This document shows, one piece after another, positions 26,426 through 41,284 of a stretch of 64,000 bases of DNA. Below the pieces are notes generated by a model. That model made no database searches and was not told the origin of the DNA. It saw nothing but the letters and a program-made list of their open reading frames with translations. The stretch is from Piromyces finnis (taxonomy: Eukaryota; Neocallimastigomycota; Neocallimastigomycetes; Neocallimastigales; Neocallimastigaceae): NCBI GenBank assembly GCA_002104945.1, contig MCFH01000009.1, forward strand, positions 450,501 to 514,500, given 5' to 3'. How positions within the stretch are numbered: position 1 is the stretch's first letter; the number at the start of each line of letters is the position of its first letter. The position numbers and the translations under genes are program-made.

Positions 26426-27740
26426 AATCCCCTTCCATAATGATTTAGAATACAAAATAGAAAATTAAATTATCAATCATATATTGTCATATTAAAAACA
26501 AATCCATCATGAAATATTGAGTATATGATATTTATATACCCTTGTATAAAATTTATGTTTTTTCCATAAACTAAAAACTATTAATATTAATCAGTAATAA
26601 AAGTATCAATAAAAACTTTTTTGTTTGTTTGTTTGTTTGCTTATTTGTTTGTTTGTTTGTTTCCTTTTAATTTAATTTTATTATAATTATTCAATAAAAT
26701 ACATGTTTTTTTTTTTTTTTTTTTTTTTTAATATTAGATCTTTTAACTTTATCTTATTTATTTGTTATATTTGAAATAATATTTTAAACATTTAAATTGT
26801 TGTTTAAATTTTCACTTTATTTTATCTATATATAATAATCTCAATTGAATTTCTTCTTTTTAATTATGCCAACACTGAATGCTATATTTAATTAAACACT
26901 AAGATAAATAAAAAATGTTTATACTGAAAGATGAAATTTTTATTTTAACATCTAAATCCATAAAAATTTAAAAAATTCTACTTTAATAATACCAACAACG
27001 ATACTTTAATTTTATGTAAATTGTAAATATAAATAATAATATTATTATTAATATAATAAAAAGTTTTTTTATTAAAGGAATTAAGAATATTGTTAAAAAA
27101 TAGTTTATTTTTATTTTTACCTAGTTTTTTACCAAGCTTTAAATATTAAATATTTGATAAAAATTACATACTTAAAATACATTTTTTAATTTAAAAATAA
27201 AAATATTAAATTTATTTTTAATTTATTTTATTTGGATATATCATCCATATTTTATAATTACCTTTAAAAAAAAAAAAAAAGTAATAATAAATTTAAAGAT
27301 ATTTATATAATTAATAATTAAAAAAAAAAAAAAAAGAGCTATTAATTAAAAAATATAAAAGCAAATTTAAATTAATAAAGCAGTTATTGTTTTTTATTTG
27401 ATTTTATTGTCTTTTATATTATTTTTCTCTTGAAAAATTGAAATAGTTATTAAATCACTAAATTATTCATATTAAAAAATTAAATAATATTAATAATGTA
27501 ATTAGAATTCAATTTTTCAATTTATATAAATTGTATTTTATAATAATTAATAATGATAAGAATAATAATAATTAACAATATCCTCTTTTTTTTCTAACTA
27601 CTTTGTTTATTTATGTTATATATTTAATTTTTTAAAAAAAAAAAATAATATATAAAAATAGTTATCAATAACAAATAAGAAATTTGGAATATTATCTCAT
27701 TAATAGCAAAAAATAATTAAATTAACAGGGGTTAAAAAAA
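26426..27740. other. Intergenic, with a (GTTT)n tract
   Basis: A GTTT-type repeat of about ten units, one interrupted, lies at about 26620-26663, followed by poly-T. The rest is AT-rich. No gene is seen. Confidence 0.55.
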
Positions 27741-29232
27741 ATGTTTACCTGGAGTAATCTACAAATAATAATTGATGATCATATTGATATTCTATTGAAT
27801 AGATTAATTAAAGATGATGTTTTTGATGGTTTCGTTGCTCCAAGATTAAAGGAATATTACAAAAATATTTTAACTTGGTTTTTAATTTTTTCTGTTTTAT
27901 ATTTATCTTTGAACACATTCTTTAAAAATGTTTGGAAAAATAAATATTACCTCAAATTAAGCAATTATAAAAGAAAAGATTGGAATTCAAGAGTTGTTGC
28001 TTTCATTCATGCAATTATCGTTTCACCATTCTGTATATTTTTAATTTGTAAATTCGGATTTCCTTGGGATAAAAATGAAAATGACTACAGTGACAAAGAA
28101 ATTAATATATTCTATAGTACTATTAGTATTTCTATTGGGTATGTACTATTTTAATTTTTGTAATATTTTACTAATTTTTATTTAAATTTTATTTGCTTTA
28201 TTTGAATATAAAATTTATATGTTTAAATTTTAATACTTCATGTAGAATTACTCAAGTATTAAAATGAAATAAAAATATTAAATACAATATACAGAAAAAT
28301 ATTTAACTAATTAAAATATGTAAAATTTAGATACTTTATGTGGGATATTATCTATAGTGTAGGAGATTATAAAAAAGGAGGAATAGGATTTGTTATTCAT
28401 GGTTTCGGCGCCTTCTTAATTTATATCTTTACTTTTGTAAGTCAAACTATATATATTCATAATAACCACAAATATTTTAAATGAAACTTTCTTTTATTAA
28501 ACTTATTTATTATTGATTTTATTATTGATTTTTTAAATTAATCATTTTTAGAAAAGCAATGTTCTTGGTCATTACGCCATCATGTATTTAATCTATGAAT
28601 TTAGTGTAAATTAATAAGTTTCTTTTTTTCTTAAGTTTTATATAATTATAAATCTTTAATATCTCAAGTAATTAATTAAATTTTATTCAATTTTTCTTTA
28701 TAGACAATCTTCTTACATACTTACTGGGTTTTCGATAAAATAGATTTAACAGGATCAATTGGACAACTTATTAGTTCTTTACTTTTATTAGTAACATTCT
28801 TTACTGTTAGAATTGCCATTGGAAGTATTTTTATTTTTAAATTGTTACGTAAGTATATTTATATATTAATTAAATAAAGATTAATATGTATTTTTTTGCT
28901 ATTTATCAATGAGTCATTAAATGTCAATATATTATTATATATTATTATATAGATGATATTATTTTTGATCGTGAAGTTTGCTCTGTATATCTTAGTTTAT
29001 ACTTTGTATTAAACATCATTCCAATGCAAACTTTGAACTATATCTGGTTCTACAAGATGATTTATTGTAAGTCAACATTATAAATTGCATATAATATATT
29101 TCCTAAAATTAAAGAAAAAAAAAAACTAATACTTTTATATATTTAATATATTTATTTAAAGCCATTTTCAAACATTTCGAACCAAGCAAAAAACCAAACC
29201 ATGAATCGAAATCAGTTAAAAAAACTAATTAA
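27741..29232 (+). CDS. TLC-domain multi-pass membrane protein (TLCD4/TMEM56-like)
   Basis: Six exons: 27741-28138, 28331-28436, 28552-28605, 28704-28848, 28953-29066 and 29162-29232. They sum to 888 nt, giving 295 residues. The product has about seven hydrophobic segments. The pattern RVVAFIHAIIVSPFCIFLI, YFMWDIIYSVGDY, FVIHGFGAFLIYIFTF, LGHYAIMYLIYEFSTIFLH and YIWFYKMIYSIFKHF fits the TRAM-LAG1-CLN8 (TLC) domain, with the expected His residues in the second and third of these segments. TLC proteins include ceramide synthases and lipid-handling proteins of the ER. The ceramide-synthase Lag1 motif (two adjacent His followed by acidic residues) is absent, so a TLCD-type lipid regulator is more likely. 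The C-terminus is Lys-rich (KKPNHESKSVKKTN), and a dilysine-like ER retrieval role is possible. Confidence 0.78.
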
Positions 29233-29510
29233 GAAGAAATATCATGATATTAATTATAAAAAAGCAACTAGCAAACCTAATATTTCATAGTTAGTTTTAT
29301 TTAATGCTCCCTATTTTATTATTTTTTATTTTTATAAATTATTTATAATTTCATAAATAATTTGTTAATTTAATGGTATTAATTAATATAGTTAACAATT
29401 ATTATATAAAAAATGATAAAGTATACTATGTAACAAGTTTTTTAAAATTACGAGAAAAAATTAACAAATAAAAAATATATAAATATAAAAATATTAAATG
29501 AAATTATTCA

Positions 29511-29541
<31 letters not shown>

Positions 29542-30776
29542 TTCTTGGATAATACATATATAAATTTAGAATATATTAATTCAAATTTTATATAATAAAA
29601 TATTTCAAGTAAAAAAAAAATTTATTGTTGGTGTTGTTAGTCTATAAAATCTTTCTTATAAAAACTAGAAAAAAAAAAAAAAAACATATCCAAAGATATT
29701 TCAAATTAAAATCATAAGCTATACACAGTATTAAATAAATAATAAATAAAACATATATAATAATTTAATTTATATATAAGGTATAAATATTACAACGGAA
29801 AATTCATCATTTAAAATTTAACTATATTGAAAAATTTCATGAAATTTCAATGAATTTTATCAAATAATATTATAATCAATGTAGATTATTATAATACAAA
29901 TAAAATAATAGGATATATTAAGTAAAGATAAAAATAAAAGTATAAGTAAATAAATAAATAAAACTCAAAATTTAATTAACGCCAGCAAGCAAAAAAAAAA
30001 AAAAAAAAATACATTGAAATTTTAATTAATTATAAAAAAAAAAAAAAAAATCTCGGATTAATAACCAAACAAAACAAAATGTTGTATGGAAGTAGATCTC
30101 ATTAATAAGATTTTTAATGTATATAAACTTTGAATATAAATTTTTAATAAAAATCATCAATACTATTCGATATGAAAGATAATAAAGTTATATTTATCAA
30201 ATAAACTCCATATTGGAAAAATGACCGAAAATTTTAATATTTTCCAATATGAATGTTTTAATTAAATAAAAATAAATCAAGAAAATAGTAAAAGTATTAA
30301 CAAAACTATATATTTAAATAAATCAAAAATAAATTAATAATTAAAGAAAGTGAATGTATTATTTGAAAAAATAACTGGATTTTCATTAAAATTACAATTT
30401 CAGAAATAAAGTATTATTTATATTAATTTAATTTAAAAATTATCAGTACATTCATACAATTTTTCAAAAATAATAAATAACAAATTAAACAATAATATAA
30501 ATATAAATATAAAATTACATTAATATCCATTACTTCTACATGATTAATTAATAATATATATAATATATTATCTTTCAATGTTTCAAAATATAAAACCTAA
30601 AATAAAATTTGGTTATATTGTTTTATAATGTTCTTGAAATTTCAATAATACAATATAATAATTCATATATTATTCATAAATATAGATATTTTCAAATTTT
30701 TATATATTTATTTTTAATATAATAATTAAAATTATAAATTATATTTTACAAATTAGAAACCCAAAAAAAAAAAAAA
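29233..30776. other. Intergenic, AT-rich
   Basis: Upstream of the CDC73 gene. It holds poly-A and poly-T tracts and AT-rich filler. No gene or RNA is recognised. Confidence 0.55.
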
Positions 30777-32761
30777 ATGTCTGAAGCAATTACATTACTT
30801 AGAAAAAGTATATTAGAAAAGGTTCCATATCAACTATCTAATGCAGATCACGCTAAAGTAGAAAATATTAAAGATGCAACATATGTAACAATTTTTGAAA
30901 AAGAATTTAATTTGTCTGACCCTTCTCAATATAAATCATATAACTTGGCAACAGTATTGTTTCTTTTAAAGAATCAAAATTTAGATCATTCATTATATTT
31001 TCAAGAATGTCTTGCAATTAATATTCAAGCTATTTCTATTATTGATAAAAGGGGTATTTTAGATTACTTAAATGGTCAAACAAATAAATTAGATAGTTTA
31101 GATAGTAAAGATGATGATGGTACTACCAATGAAAAGGAAAAAAGAGGAACCTCTGAAATTGAAAGTGAAGATAAAGATTCAAAAAAGCAAAAAGTAGATG
31201 ATAATGATGTTGTAAGATTCACAATGTTTATTTATAATTATTGTAGAAGTTGTTTTATATCTTTTAAATAAATATATATAAAAACCACTTTGTATAATAA
31301 CTTTATTATTAATTGTTCTTAAATTTCATAGGATATAGAAATTGTCAAAAAAATTACAGCAAGGGAAAGAACACTTCAAAATAGAAAATCAATATTACAG
31401 TGTAGAGGAACTAAAGTATGAAATAGTTTATATTAGAAAGAAATAATTATAATGGAACATATAATATAATAATAATAGCAATAAAAATTAATGTATAATT
31501 AAAATATATATTATATAAAAAAAGTCCTTTGAATCAGCACACAAAATTGCAACTGATATCTTTTTATCAAATAACAAACAAAAGGGTAAAGATGCAAGTA
31601 AGTATCAGTTTAATGATATTATCATTTTATTTTTATAAAAAAAATAATCAATACTAATATAGACACCTTATTACTATTATTTTATTATTACCATGTATTA
31701 TCACGATTTATTTAAATAAATTAATATTTCTATTAAATAGGTCAAAAAATTGCACAATTATATAGAAGTGGCTCTAAATCACGTGGTAATTTATATTGAT
31801 AGTTTACAATTATTTTTATATTTTTATAAGTATCTAATTTTATAAAATAAAATAAAATTACATAAAACTATTTAATAATGTTTATGAAGATCTTCTTCAT
31901 ACACCAATTATTATTGTTCCTTCAGCACCAACCTCACTTATAACGATGTATAATGTTTCAAAATTCTTACAAGATAAACAGTGAGTATACTTTGAAAATT
32001 CCATTTCTCCCTTCATTATTTTATTCATTTTATATTGGTTATATTGTTGGTTTAATAAGATTAATAAAATAATAATTATTAATTATATTAAATAAATAAA
32101 TAAAAAAGATTTTTAGATCCTCAGGAATGTCGTAAACAAGGAATTAAAAAGGAACAATATCTTACAATAACAAGACAAAAATCAGATGGAAGTGAATTAA
32201 AATATTATGTTGTTGATTCAGTAGATAAATTTAGAACAGAAGATTGGTAATATATAATATTTATGAAGTTTTAATATTTCTCTTGAATATCATAAATTAA
32301 ACAATTAATTATAATATGAATTTAAATAGGGATAGAGTTGTTGCTGTTTTTACTTGTGGTGCAACATGGCAATTTAAAGGCTGGAAATGGTCTAATCCAA
32401 CTGAATTGTTCTCAAAAAGTATTTATATTTTTAAATTATATTGTTAATTTAAATTTTATTATTAACATTGTAATATATATAATTAAACCTTAATAGTAAG
32501 AGGTTTCTACCTTCAATATCAAGATGATGTACTAAAAGAGCCAGTAAAAGAATGGAATGTAAAAGTATTAAAGGTAATTATTGAAATATAATAAATCATA
32601 TAAATTATTAATGTAAAGATTAAAAGCTAAAGGTATTTCAATTTTTTCAATTACATAAATAATTTGAATTAAATTAGGTTGAAAAATATAAAAGACACCA
32701 TGATATTCAAACTGTATTAGAATTTTGGAATGAATTAGACAGATATATCGGCAATCGTTAA
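30777..32761 (+). CDS. CDC73: CDC73/parafibromin, Paf1 complex subunit
   Basis: Nine exons: 30777-31211, 31332-31415, 31525-31597, 31741-31785, 31890-31980, 32109-32246, 32330-32418, 32497-32573 and 32678-32761. They sum to 1116 nt, giving 371 residues (yeast Cdc73 has 393). The N-terminus [20 protein letters not shown] is typical. The middle [19 protein letters not shown] is a strong Cdc73 motif. The C-terminal Ras-like domain is shown by [38 protein letters not shown], and the end [16 protein letters not shown]. Cdc73 sits in the Paf1 complex, which travels with RNA polymerase II and promotes histone modification and elongation. Exon 6 must be entered at an AAAG end (32107-32108). The pyrimidine-rich TTTTTAG six bases later would cause a stop. 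Confidence 0.95.
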
Positions 32762-33747
32762 TATACTCAGATATTTATAAAAAAAAAAAAAAAAAAAAGA
32801 ATAAAATTTTTCTGAAGCATAGAATTTAATATTTTTAATTTTCTTTTTTTTTTTTTTTTTTTTTTTTTCTGATTATATTAAAAATAATTAATATATTTAG
32901 TATTAGAAGATAATGTTCATATTTATATATTCCTATATTTAATTATTAAAAATCTTAAATTTTAATTTCTTAATAAATTTATTGTTATCTCATTTAATGT
33001 TTTAATAAAATAAAGTAAATAAATAATAATAATAAATAAATAAAAATAAGTTAACGTTATAAAACGATAAAATAATAGGATATATAATAATATAACTAGG
33101 TAGAGTACGTATAATTTATAATAAAAATTAAGTAAAAATTAATATTCTGGTTAAGCTATCCTAGAATAATAAAATTTTTAAAAAGATTTTAAATTTTAGG
33201 ACAACATCAATTTTAAATGGACATTATTAATAATTATCGTTCTACTATATTTAATTAAAGCCATATCTATAATTAAATAAATATTTTTTCATGATATTAT
33301 TAGTAAATAATTAATTTAATTATTAATATTTATAATTTAAAATATCATTTTTAAAATCATTTGGTTTCATACGCCACAAAAAGATTTTTTTTTTTTTATT
33401 TAAAAACTTTGTATTAATTTCTTTACTTGAAAAAGCTCTAAATTATTTTCTCTTACATTAACAATTTTTTTTAGACTTAATCTTTAAAATTTTATTTTAT
33501 TTTTTATTAAAAGGAAAAAAGATTATTTTTATATAGTTTTTATTCTAATTAAACAAAATAGTATTTATTCGGTATTATAACTTGAAAATAATATAGTTTA
33601 TTTTTTCTCTATCATCTTATCATTTTATATAAAAAAGGTAAAATTAATACTTTTTTCAAATAACAATTATAAAATGATTAAAACAAAAATAATAATAATT
33701 AAATATATATTAATTAAATAAAATATAATTTAGAATAATAAATAAGA
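32762..33747. other. Intergenic, AT-rich
   Basis: Between CDC73 and RPA1, both on the plus strand. No gene is seen. Confidence 0.55.
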
Positions 33748-36742
33748 ATGGCAGCTCAATTAACAAAGAACTTTATTGAAGCATTATACAAAAATCAATT
33801 TGAAAGCTTTGGAAATCCAATTGTTCAAGTTTTAAATATCAAAAGTACTCAATCAAATACCAATAGGTATAAATTAAACATTTTCCTTATTTTTCATAAA
33901 AATACAATATTATTATTTTATTCTAACAAAATATTTAAAATAATAAAAATAAAGAGTAATTATATCCGATGGTATATACTTTATGCAAAGTAAGATTAAA
34001 ATTATACAAGTTAACTACAATTTTTTATAATAACAAATTATTAAAATAATTAAAATATTTATTTTAAAAATATTTTTAAAGCCTTAATGTCCTCACAACT
34101 TATGGAACAATCTTCCAAAGTTAGTAAAAACTGTTTAATTAAAATTAAAAAATGCATATCTAATAGACTCTCAAAAAATGGGTAATTAATAACTTTTTTT
34201 TTCATTAATTAAAAAAAATAAAATAAAATAAACGATATTTATTTCAATAATTTTAATTTATATATTTATAATATTAAAAAAATTATAAAAGTGTCGTATC
34301 TATCTTTGGTATTTTATTGGATTTCGATGTATTACCATATGAAAACTTAGATAAAATCGGTAATCCAAGAAATATTCAAGAAGTTTTTCCACCTCAAACA
34401 ATTATGGGATATGATAATTCTAGTAATCCAAGTCAAGGCCAGTCTGAACAAAATAATAAACCAAATAATTTCAATAATATTAAAAATAATAATAATAATA
34501 ATAATAATAGCAACAATAATAATATGAAAAATCAAAATATTTTCCCAATTAAAAGTTTAAGTCCATATCAAAATCGGTGAGTTTTGTTTAATACTCTCAT
34601 ATACTTACATAAAAATGATATTTCTTCAAATAATAATAACCTAAATAACTTTTATTATAAATAAAGTTGGACTATCCGTGCTAAAGTCATAAGTAAAAAT
34701 GACATTAAAACTTGGAACAATGCACGTGGTTCTGGAAAACTTTTCTCTACTGTTTTTATGGATAATTCTGTAATTATATTATTGTTATAATTTATTATAT
34801 GTAAATAGTTAATGTTCCTAAATATTCTAAATTTATATATTATATTAATAAAATAGAGTGAAATTAGAGCAACTGCATTTAATGATGCATGTGATAAATT
34901 TTATGATTTACTTCAAGAAGATCAAGTAAATATAACAATAATTATAAAAATAGAATATTATTATTTTTAAGGATATTAAACATTTAAAATAATTTTTATT
35001 TGGAATAATTCATAGGTTTATTATATTTCAGGAGCTAACATTAAGGTTGCCAACAAGCAATTTAATAATGTTAAAAATGAATATGAAATGTACTTAGATG
35101 CTAATACAAACATAACATTAGTTAGTATTATTTTAAATAGCTATAAAAAGAATATTGATAAATCAATAATTATTATTAACAATTTTAATTAAACTATTTT
35201 CTTCAGTGTAACGATAGTAATCAAGAATTAAAAATGCATTATTCATTTATTCCAATTAATCAATTAGAAGCAATTGATAAAGATTCCATTGTTGGTAATT
35301 TGAATGAATATTTTAAATTTTCAAAAATATTTCTTAGTATAATAGATTTCAATTTTTATATTAAAGTTATTTTAAAAAATTTTGTAAATAATAAAAGATG
35401 TTATTGGTGTAGTTGACCAAATGGGAGAAATTGTTCAAATAACTTCAAAAGCAAGCAATCGTCCAGTAAGTACAATTAAATATAAACATAAAAATTAAAG
35501 TGGGTTTCAGATACTAATAAAAATAAAAATAATTAATATATATGAATAATAATTTTAAAGATCAATAAGCGTGATGTATATATTGTCGATGATTCTGGAT
35601 TTAAAGTTAGACTTACATTATGGGCTAAGCATGCTGAAGATATGAGATATGAAGATAAACCAGTTGTTGCTTTCAAAGCAGTAAAAGTTAATGATTTCCA
35701 AGGAAAGTCAATTTCTACTTTATCATCTAGTATTATTTCTTTCAATCCAGATATTCCTGAAGCTCATAGAATATCTGGTTGGTATTCTCAAAATAACGAT
35801 GGTAATTATCAAACCTTTTCTAATATGGGTTCATTCAATGGCGGTGATGTTCAAAAAACAAATGTATATAAAACTTTACAACAAATAAAAAATGAAAACT
35901 TAGGAAGTGAAAAGGTAAATATATTCTAATAATTTAGTTTATATTTATTTTAATTCTTATTATAAATCATATTCTTACTATTTATTATTATATATTATTC
36001 CAATATATTTAAATTTTTATGATAATTTCTAACAACATAATCGTTAAAAAAAAAAAAAATAGGCTGACTATTTCAATATTGTATCCACCGTCGTTTTTAT
36101 AAAAAAAGATAACTTTGCATACCCAGCTTGTCCAGGTGAAAATTGTAATAAAAAAGTAATTGAAGAAGATGATCTATGGCGTTGTGAAAAATGTAATAAG
36201 TCATACCCAGAACCAGAATACAGGTATGATAAAATAAAATATAGTTTGAAAGGTTTAAAAACTCGATAGAGAAAATAATTATAAACTAAACATTTATATT
36301 TTTTTTATAGATATATTTTATCTTTAGATGCATTAGATCACACCGGAAATCAATGGTTAACATGCTTTAATGAAAGTGCTGAAAAATTATTAGGACACAA
36401 AGCTAAGGAACTTCAAGAAATTAAAAATTATGATGAAAATGAATTTAATAAAATTTTTGATGACGTTAGCTTCCGTCAATATGACTTCCGTATTCGTGCC
36501 AAAATTGATACATATAATGTAAATAATAAATATAATTTATTTAATATAAATAGCGCTACTTTTAAAAAAAAAATTGTACCATTGTAGAAAAGATATTAAT
36601 ATTTTTTTTTTATCTTTAAATAAAACAGGAAGAATCAAGGCTTAGATGTAATATCATAGATGTTAAACCAATTAATTTTGAAATTCAAATTAAAAATAAT
36701 ATTGAAGCTATTGATAAATTAATGAATGAATTACAAATATAA
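33748..36742 (+). CDS. RPA1: Replication protein A large subunit (RPA70)
   Basis: Thirteen exons: 33748-33866, 33955-33989, 34082-34181, 34292-34576, 34667-34769, 34857-34925, 35016-35120, 35207-35294, 35398-35465, 35561-35914, 36063-36223, 36311-36518 and 36629-36742. They sum to 1809 nt, giving 602 residues (yeast 621, human 616). An N-terminal RPA70N domain is joined by a poly-Asn linker (about 139-168) to DNA-binding domain A, with WTIRARV-type sequence [12 protein letters not shown] and [13 protein letters not shown]. Domains B and C follow. Domain C carries the zinc ribbon with Cys465, Cys470, Cys483 and Cys486 (CPGENC, then CEKC). It binds single-stranded DNA in replication and repair, as a trimer with RPA2 and RPA3. 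The Asn linker is encoded by an AAT-rich run, the same kind of repeat that fills introns here. Confidence 0.96.
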
Positions 36743-38124
36743 ATTTAATTATTCAGAATTTTACAATTTTAATTTTAAACCTCATATACAGTATACATTA
36801 TTTTATTACAGTTTATTAATCTATTATTATTTTTTTTTTTATGAAAAGTTTCAATTAATCTTATATATATGTATATACGCATACTTTAATTTATCATTAT
36901 ACATATTATTTTATTAAGTATTCTCTTATATTTTGTAACTATTTTCTAATGATATTTAAAATAAAAAAATAATAAATACAAATATTACTAATATAATTTT
37001 ATTTAGTTTGTTATTTATAGATTATAATAAATTGATTGTTTTTGGTTATTGTTTTTTCAATTATAATTTAATAGATAAATACTAACATGGAAATAATATT
37101 TGAGAAATAAAAGTTTTTTCATTAATCTCTTTTTTTTCATTATTACTATTTCATTTATTCTATTCTTAAACAAATTAAAAATTATACAGAAACATTGGTA
37201 GAGAATTAATTTAATCGAAATTAATATGAGGATAATCTAAAAGTTTAATTTATATTTACTATTTATTACTACCAACCATTGAAAGAGAATATATTAAACA
37301 CTTGAATTTATTTTTTGTCACACCTTTTTACTAATTTTTATTTTTTCTTTTTTATCATTTTTATCCTTTTTTTTTTTATTTAAAAATAATAAAAGTAAAT
37401 TAAATGAGAAAAATCTAAATAGAGAAGAAAGAAAAAAAAAAAAGTAAAGAAGTAAAAATTAATAATAATAATAAATGGATATATATATATTTATTAATTA
37501 AATAAAAAATATATATATTCATTATTCATTAGACTAATAAATATATTAAAATTTAATTTTGAAATTAGCAAATTTCATTCAATTTTTAAACAAACTCTGA
37601 AAAGAAAAAATAAAATAATTATTATTTTGTAAATGTAAATGAATATAAATAATAAAAAAAAAAACAATTTCATAGAGCTCCTTTTAAAAAAATAATATTT
37701 ATTCTTTATATTTTCCAATAATTAAAATCTTTATTTTTCAACAAAAAAAAAAATAAATAAAAGATATATATAAAAATAATATGATATAAACATAAAATAC
37801 AATTCTCTTATTTTATCACAGTAACAAAACATAAAATAAAATAAAAAAAAAAGGAAATAAATAAATATTACTTGTATATAAATCATAATAATATATATAA
37901 CAAATTCTAATATAATTGTCTACCTTTCAATAGAATTAAGTAAGCTTTAATAATAAATAATAAATAAGTATATTAAATATATAAATGCATATAAAATTAT
38001 ATTTTTTATAATCATAAATAATAATAATCATTATGAAATTAATTATAATTCATGTTATATTCAATTCTACATAATTAAATTTTAAAATAAATAATACAGT
38101 TTTAAAAAACGTAATATAATCTAT
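36743..38124. other. Intergenic, AT-rich
   Basis: Between RPA1 and the MFS gene. The open frame at 36726-36917 starts inside the RPA1 tail in another frame and is Tyr/Phe/Leu-rich, so it is not credible. Confidence 0.55.
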
Positions 38125-40191
38125 ATGCCTTCATATGAATTACCAATCAATGATGATACAGAAGTTTTCTTTCATAAGGAAGATGATAATGTATCAATAA
38201 AGAAAAAAATAAAAAAACCTTTTCCAAAACTTCAAGTGTTTTTGGCGTTATTATGTGTGTTGCCCGAAGCATTTGCTGATTCCTTAACTGTTCCATATAT
38301 TTATAATATGGTTAAAGATTTTAAAGTAGCTAAAAAAGAAGAAGATATTGGTTTTTATGTTGGATTATTAGGTTCTGCTTTTTATTTTTCTCTTTGTATA
38401 ACAAATATTTTTTGGGGCCATCTTTCAGATAAATTTGGTCGTAAGCCAGTTCTTTTATGTAATATCGTTGGTACATGTATCGGAATTATCGTATTTGGTA
38501 GTAGTCAATCCTTTTTCGTAGCATTGTTAGGGCGATTTATTGCTGGTTCATGTTCTGCCAATGGAACTGTTGCGAAAGGAATGTTAGGCGATGTTATTGA
38601 TGAAAGTCAAAGGTTTGTTTCTGAATAATTAATTAAATAGTAATCCAATACGTTATATCAATCTATCCTTTAAATAAAAACTAAAAAAATTCTAATATAT
38701 TTCTATTATAACTAAAAAAAAAAAAAAAAAAAAAAAAATAGAACAATTGGATATTCATTTTATGGTGTTACATGGGGTATTGCTTCGATGGTAATAAATA
38801 TTTTTTTTAATAAAATAATTATAAATATTATGAATAAATAACATTAACAAAAAAAAAAAAAAAACAAATACTCTTAAAATTTTAATAATAAAATATGTTT
38901 TTATTCTCTATTTATATTTTAGGTTGGACCATTAATTGGAGGTTCTCTTGCTAATCCAGCTTTAAAATATGGAATATTCAACAATAGCTTTTGGTTAAAA
39001 TACAATTATTTATTACCATCAATATTTGTAATGACACTTGGTGTTATTTCATTTGTTGCATCCTATAAACTTTTAAACGAACCAAGTAAAAATAATCCTT
39101 ATAATATTATAGATGAAGAGTATATTGAGCTTTATAATAATGATAACTCAAATTACAGAGAATGGGATGAACGTGAACAAAATAGTTCATCTAGTACATT
39201 AATCATAAGAAATCGTGATGATGATACATTCTCTAATAGCGTAGATTCAGAGACTTCCACAAAAAAAGATTTAGGATTATTCCAATCTATAAAAATTATT
39301 TTTTCTAAATCATCATGGATAGCAATTGTATGCTACTGTATGTTATCCTTAGCGACTATGCTTTTCTTTACAGTAAGTATAATAATATTAATACGTAATC
39401 ATTAATATATTATAACTCATCGCTTAAATAATAATATATTAAAACTAATACTATTGGTAATGATTAGGTTTTTCCATTATGGGCAGCTACATCAATTAAA
39501 CTTGGTGGTTTAGGATTTGATGAAAAATCAATTTCATATTCAGCCCCAATTATGGGTATATCAAAAATTATTATTCAATTAGTTGTTTATCCACCAATTG
39601 CTAAGCACATGTCTTCCACCCAAGGTTATAGATTTGGTTTAGTATTATTGATGGCATTTTCTATCTTTACACCATATATATCATCATACGTTGATAAAGC
39701 TAAAATATTATGGACTCTTTTAATTGTTTTCCTATCACTCTTTTCTGCGTCTGATGCATTTGCCTATCTTTCTGTCATTATAATGATTACTGAAAGTGTT
39801 ACCAGTGAACATTTAGGCTTTATGCATGGATTTTCAGGTAAATTAAGACATTCTAATAACAATTATTATATAATTCAAATCAACTATATAAATATAGATT
39901 AAAAAAAAAAAATAGAAATAGAAATAAGAAATAATAGTAATAGTAATTATAGCAGTCAATAATAATCATTAATAACATCAAATTTAAAACATTTATATAT
40001 ATATATAAATAACAGGAATGTGTGTTTCAATTATGAGAATGATTGGACCTACTCTAGCTGGAAGTATTTGGTCTTTTTCAATTAATAATTCTTTTGGATT
40101 TCCATTAGATGAACATTTAATTTTTATATTTATTTTTATTCTTTGTACTATTGGTTTTGTAATGAGTTATATGGGATTTAAACCACGTTAA
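38125..40191 (+). CDS. Major facilitator superfamily transporter (YCR023C/ZIFL-like, DHA1 group)
   Basis: Five exons: 38125-38612, 38742-38790, 38923-39372, 39468-39837 and 40016-40191. They sum to 1533 nt, giving 510 residues, with about 12 hydrophobic helices in two halves. MFS motif A is clear between helices 2 and 3 (GHLSDKFGRKP, residues 98-108). It follows LPEAFADSLTVPYIYNMV and precedes the LGRFIAGSCSANGTVAKG segment typical of the ZIFL/YCR023C branch. The central loop (about residues 230-280) is long and rich in Asp, Asn and Ser (REWDEREQNSSSS). Members are proton-coupled exporters of drugs, organic acids or metal chelates at plasma or vacuolar membranes. The substrate is not predictable here. 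Confidence 0.88.
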
Positions 40192-41252
40192 ATCAAAAGC
40201 ATGACCTATATCGAAATATTAATGATAATTGATAAATAACCCGCAAAGAAATATAATATATATAAATTGTATACAATAGAAATAAATAAAAATAAAAATA
40301 AAATAAAAAAAAAAAAAAAACAGAATTAATAAAAAAAAAATAAAGAAATTAAAAAAATAAAATAACAAATAACAAATAATAGCTTTTATAGAATAGCAAT
40401 AATGATTTTTTTATTCATATAAATATTATTAGAATTCAAAATTACAATGATAAAAGGGTATATAAATTTCGATAAAAATATGATTTATGGACAATAAATA
40501 TAAGGAATTAAATATATATTAGTATTTATTTCAATTATTTTTTTTTTATTTTCGTTTATAAAAAGAAAAGAATATAAGAAGAATAGAAAGGAATAGATAC
40601 AAAAAAGATCTTAAAATAATTTATACAATAAAATGCATATATATATATATATGAATTGAATAATAATGATGAATTTACAATTAGTACCATATTATAATAA
40701 ATTTATATATAATTAAATTTTATAAATTGAAAATGAACTTTGGAAATTTTTTTTTCATATTAAAGTTATAGAGATTCTTACTTTGTGTACAATTAATTAC
40801 TGATATAATTAACAAAAAAAAAACATCTTATAGATGGTATTTTTAATTATTGAAATCTTACCTATAAAATAATCTTTAAAATTTAATTATAATAAATAAT
40901 TAAGTTTATTTATTTTATATATATTTATTCATTTAAATAACTAAATATTTACTTAGTTCATTCATTTATTTTTTGTTATTTTATATTAATTTAAAATTAT
41001 ACGATACATATATAGTTATTATATAATAATGTCTTATTAAATTATATTGTTTTATATATAAGATTAATTTTATTTTTAAATTATTTTTAAATAGTAATAT
41101 TTTTTTAGTAAAAATTATTTATATTTAAATTTAAAAATATATTACGAACTATATATTGTAATTGTATTTATTAATATTCTTTTTAAAAGTTTAATAATAT
41201 TTAAAAAAAATAATATTAAATATTACTTTAAAATTAAATACAATTATTATTA

Positions 41253-41284
<32 letters not shown>

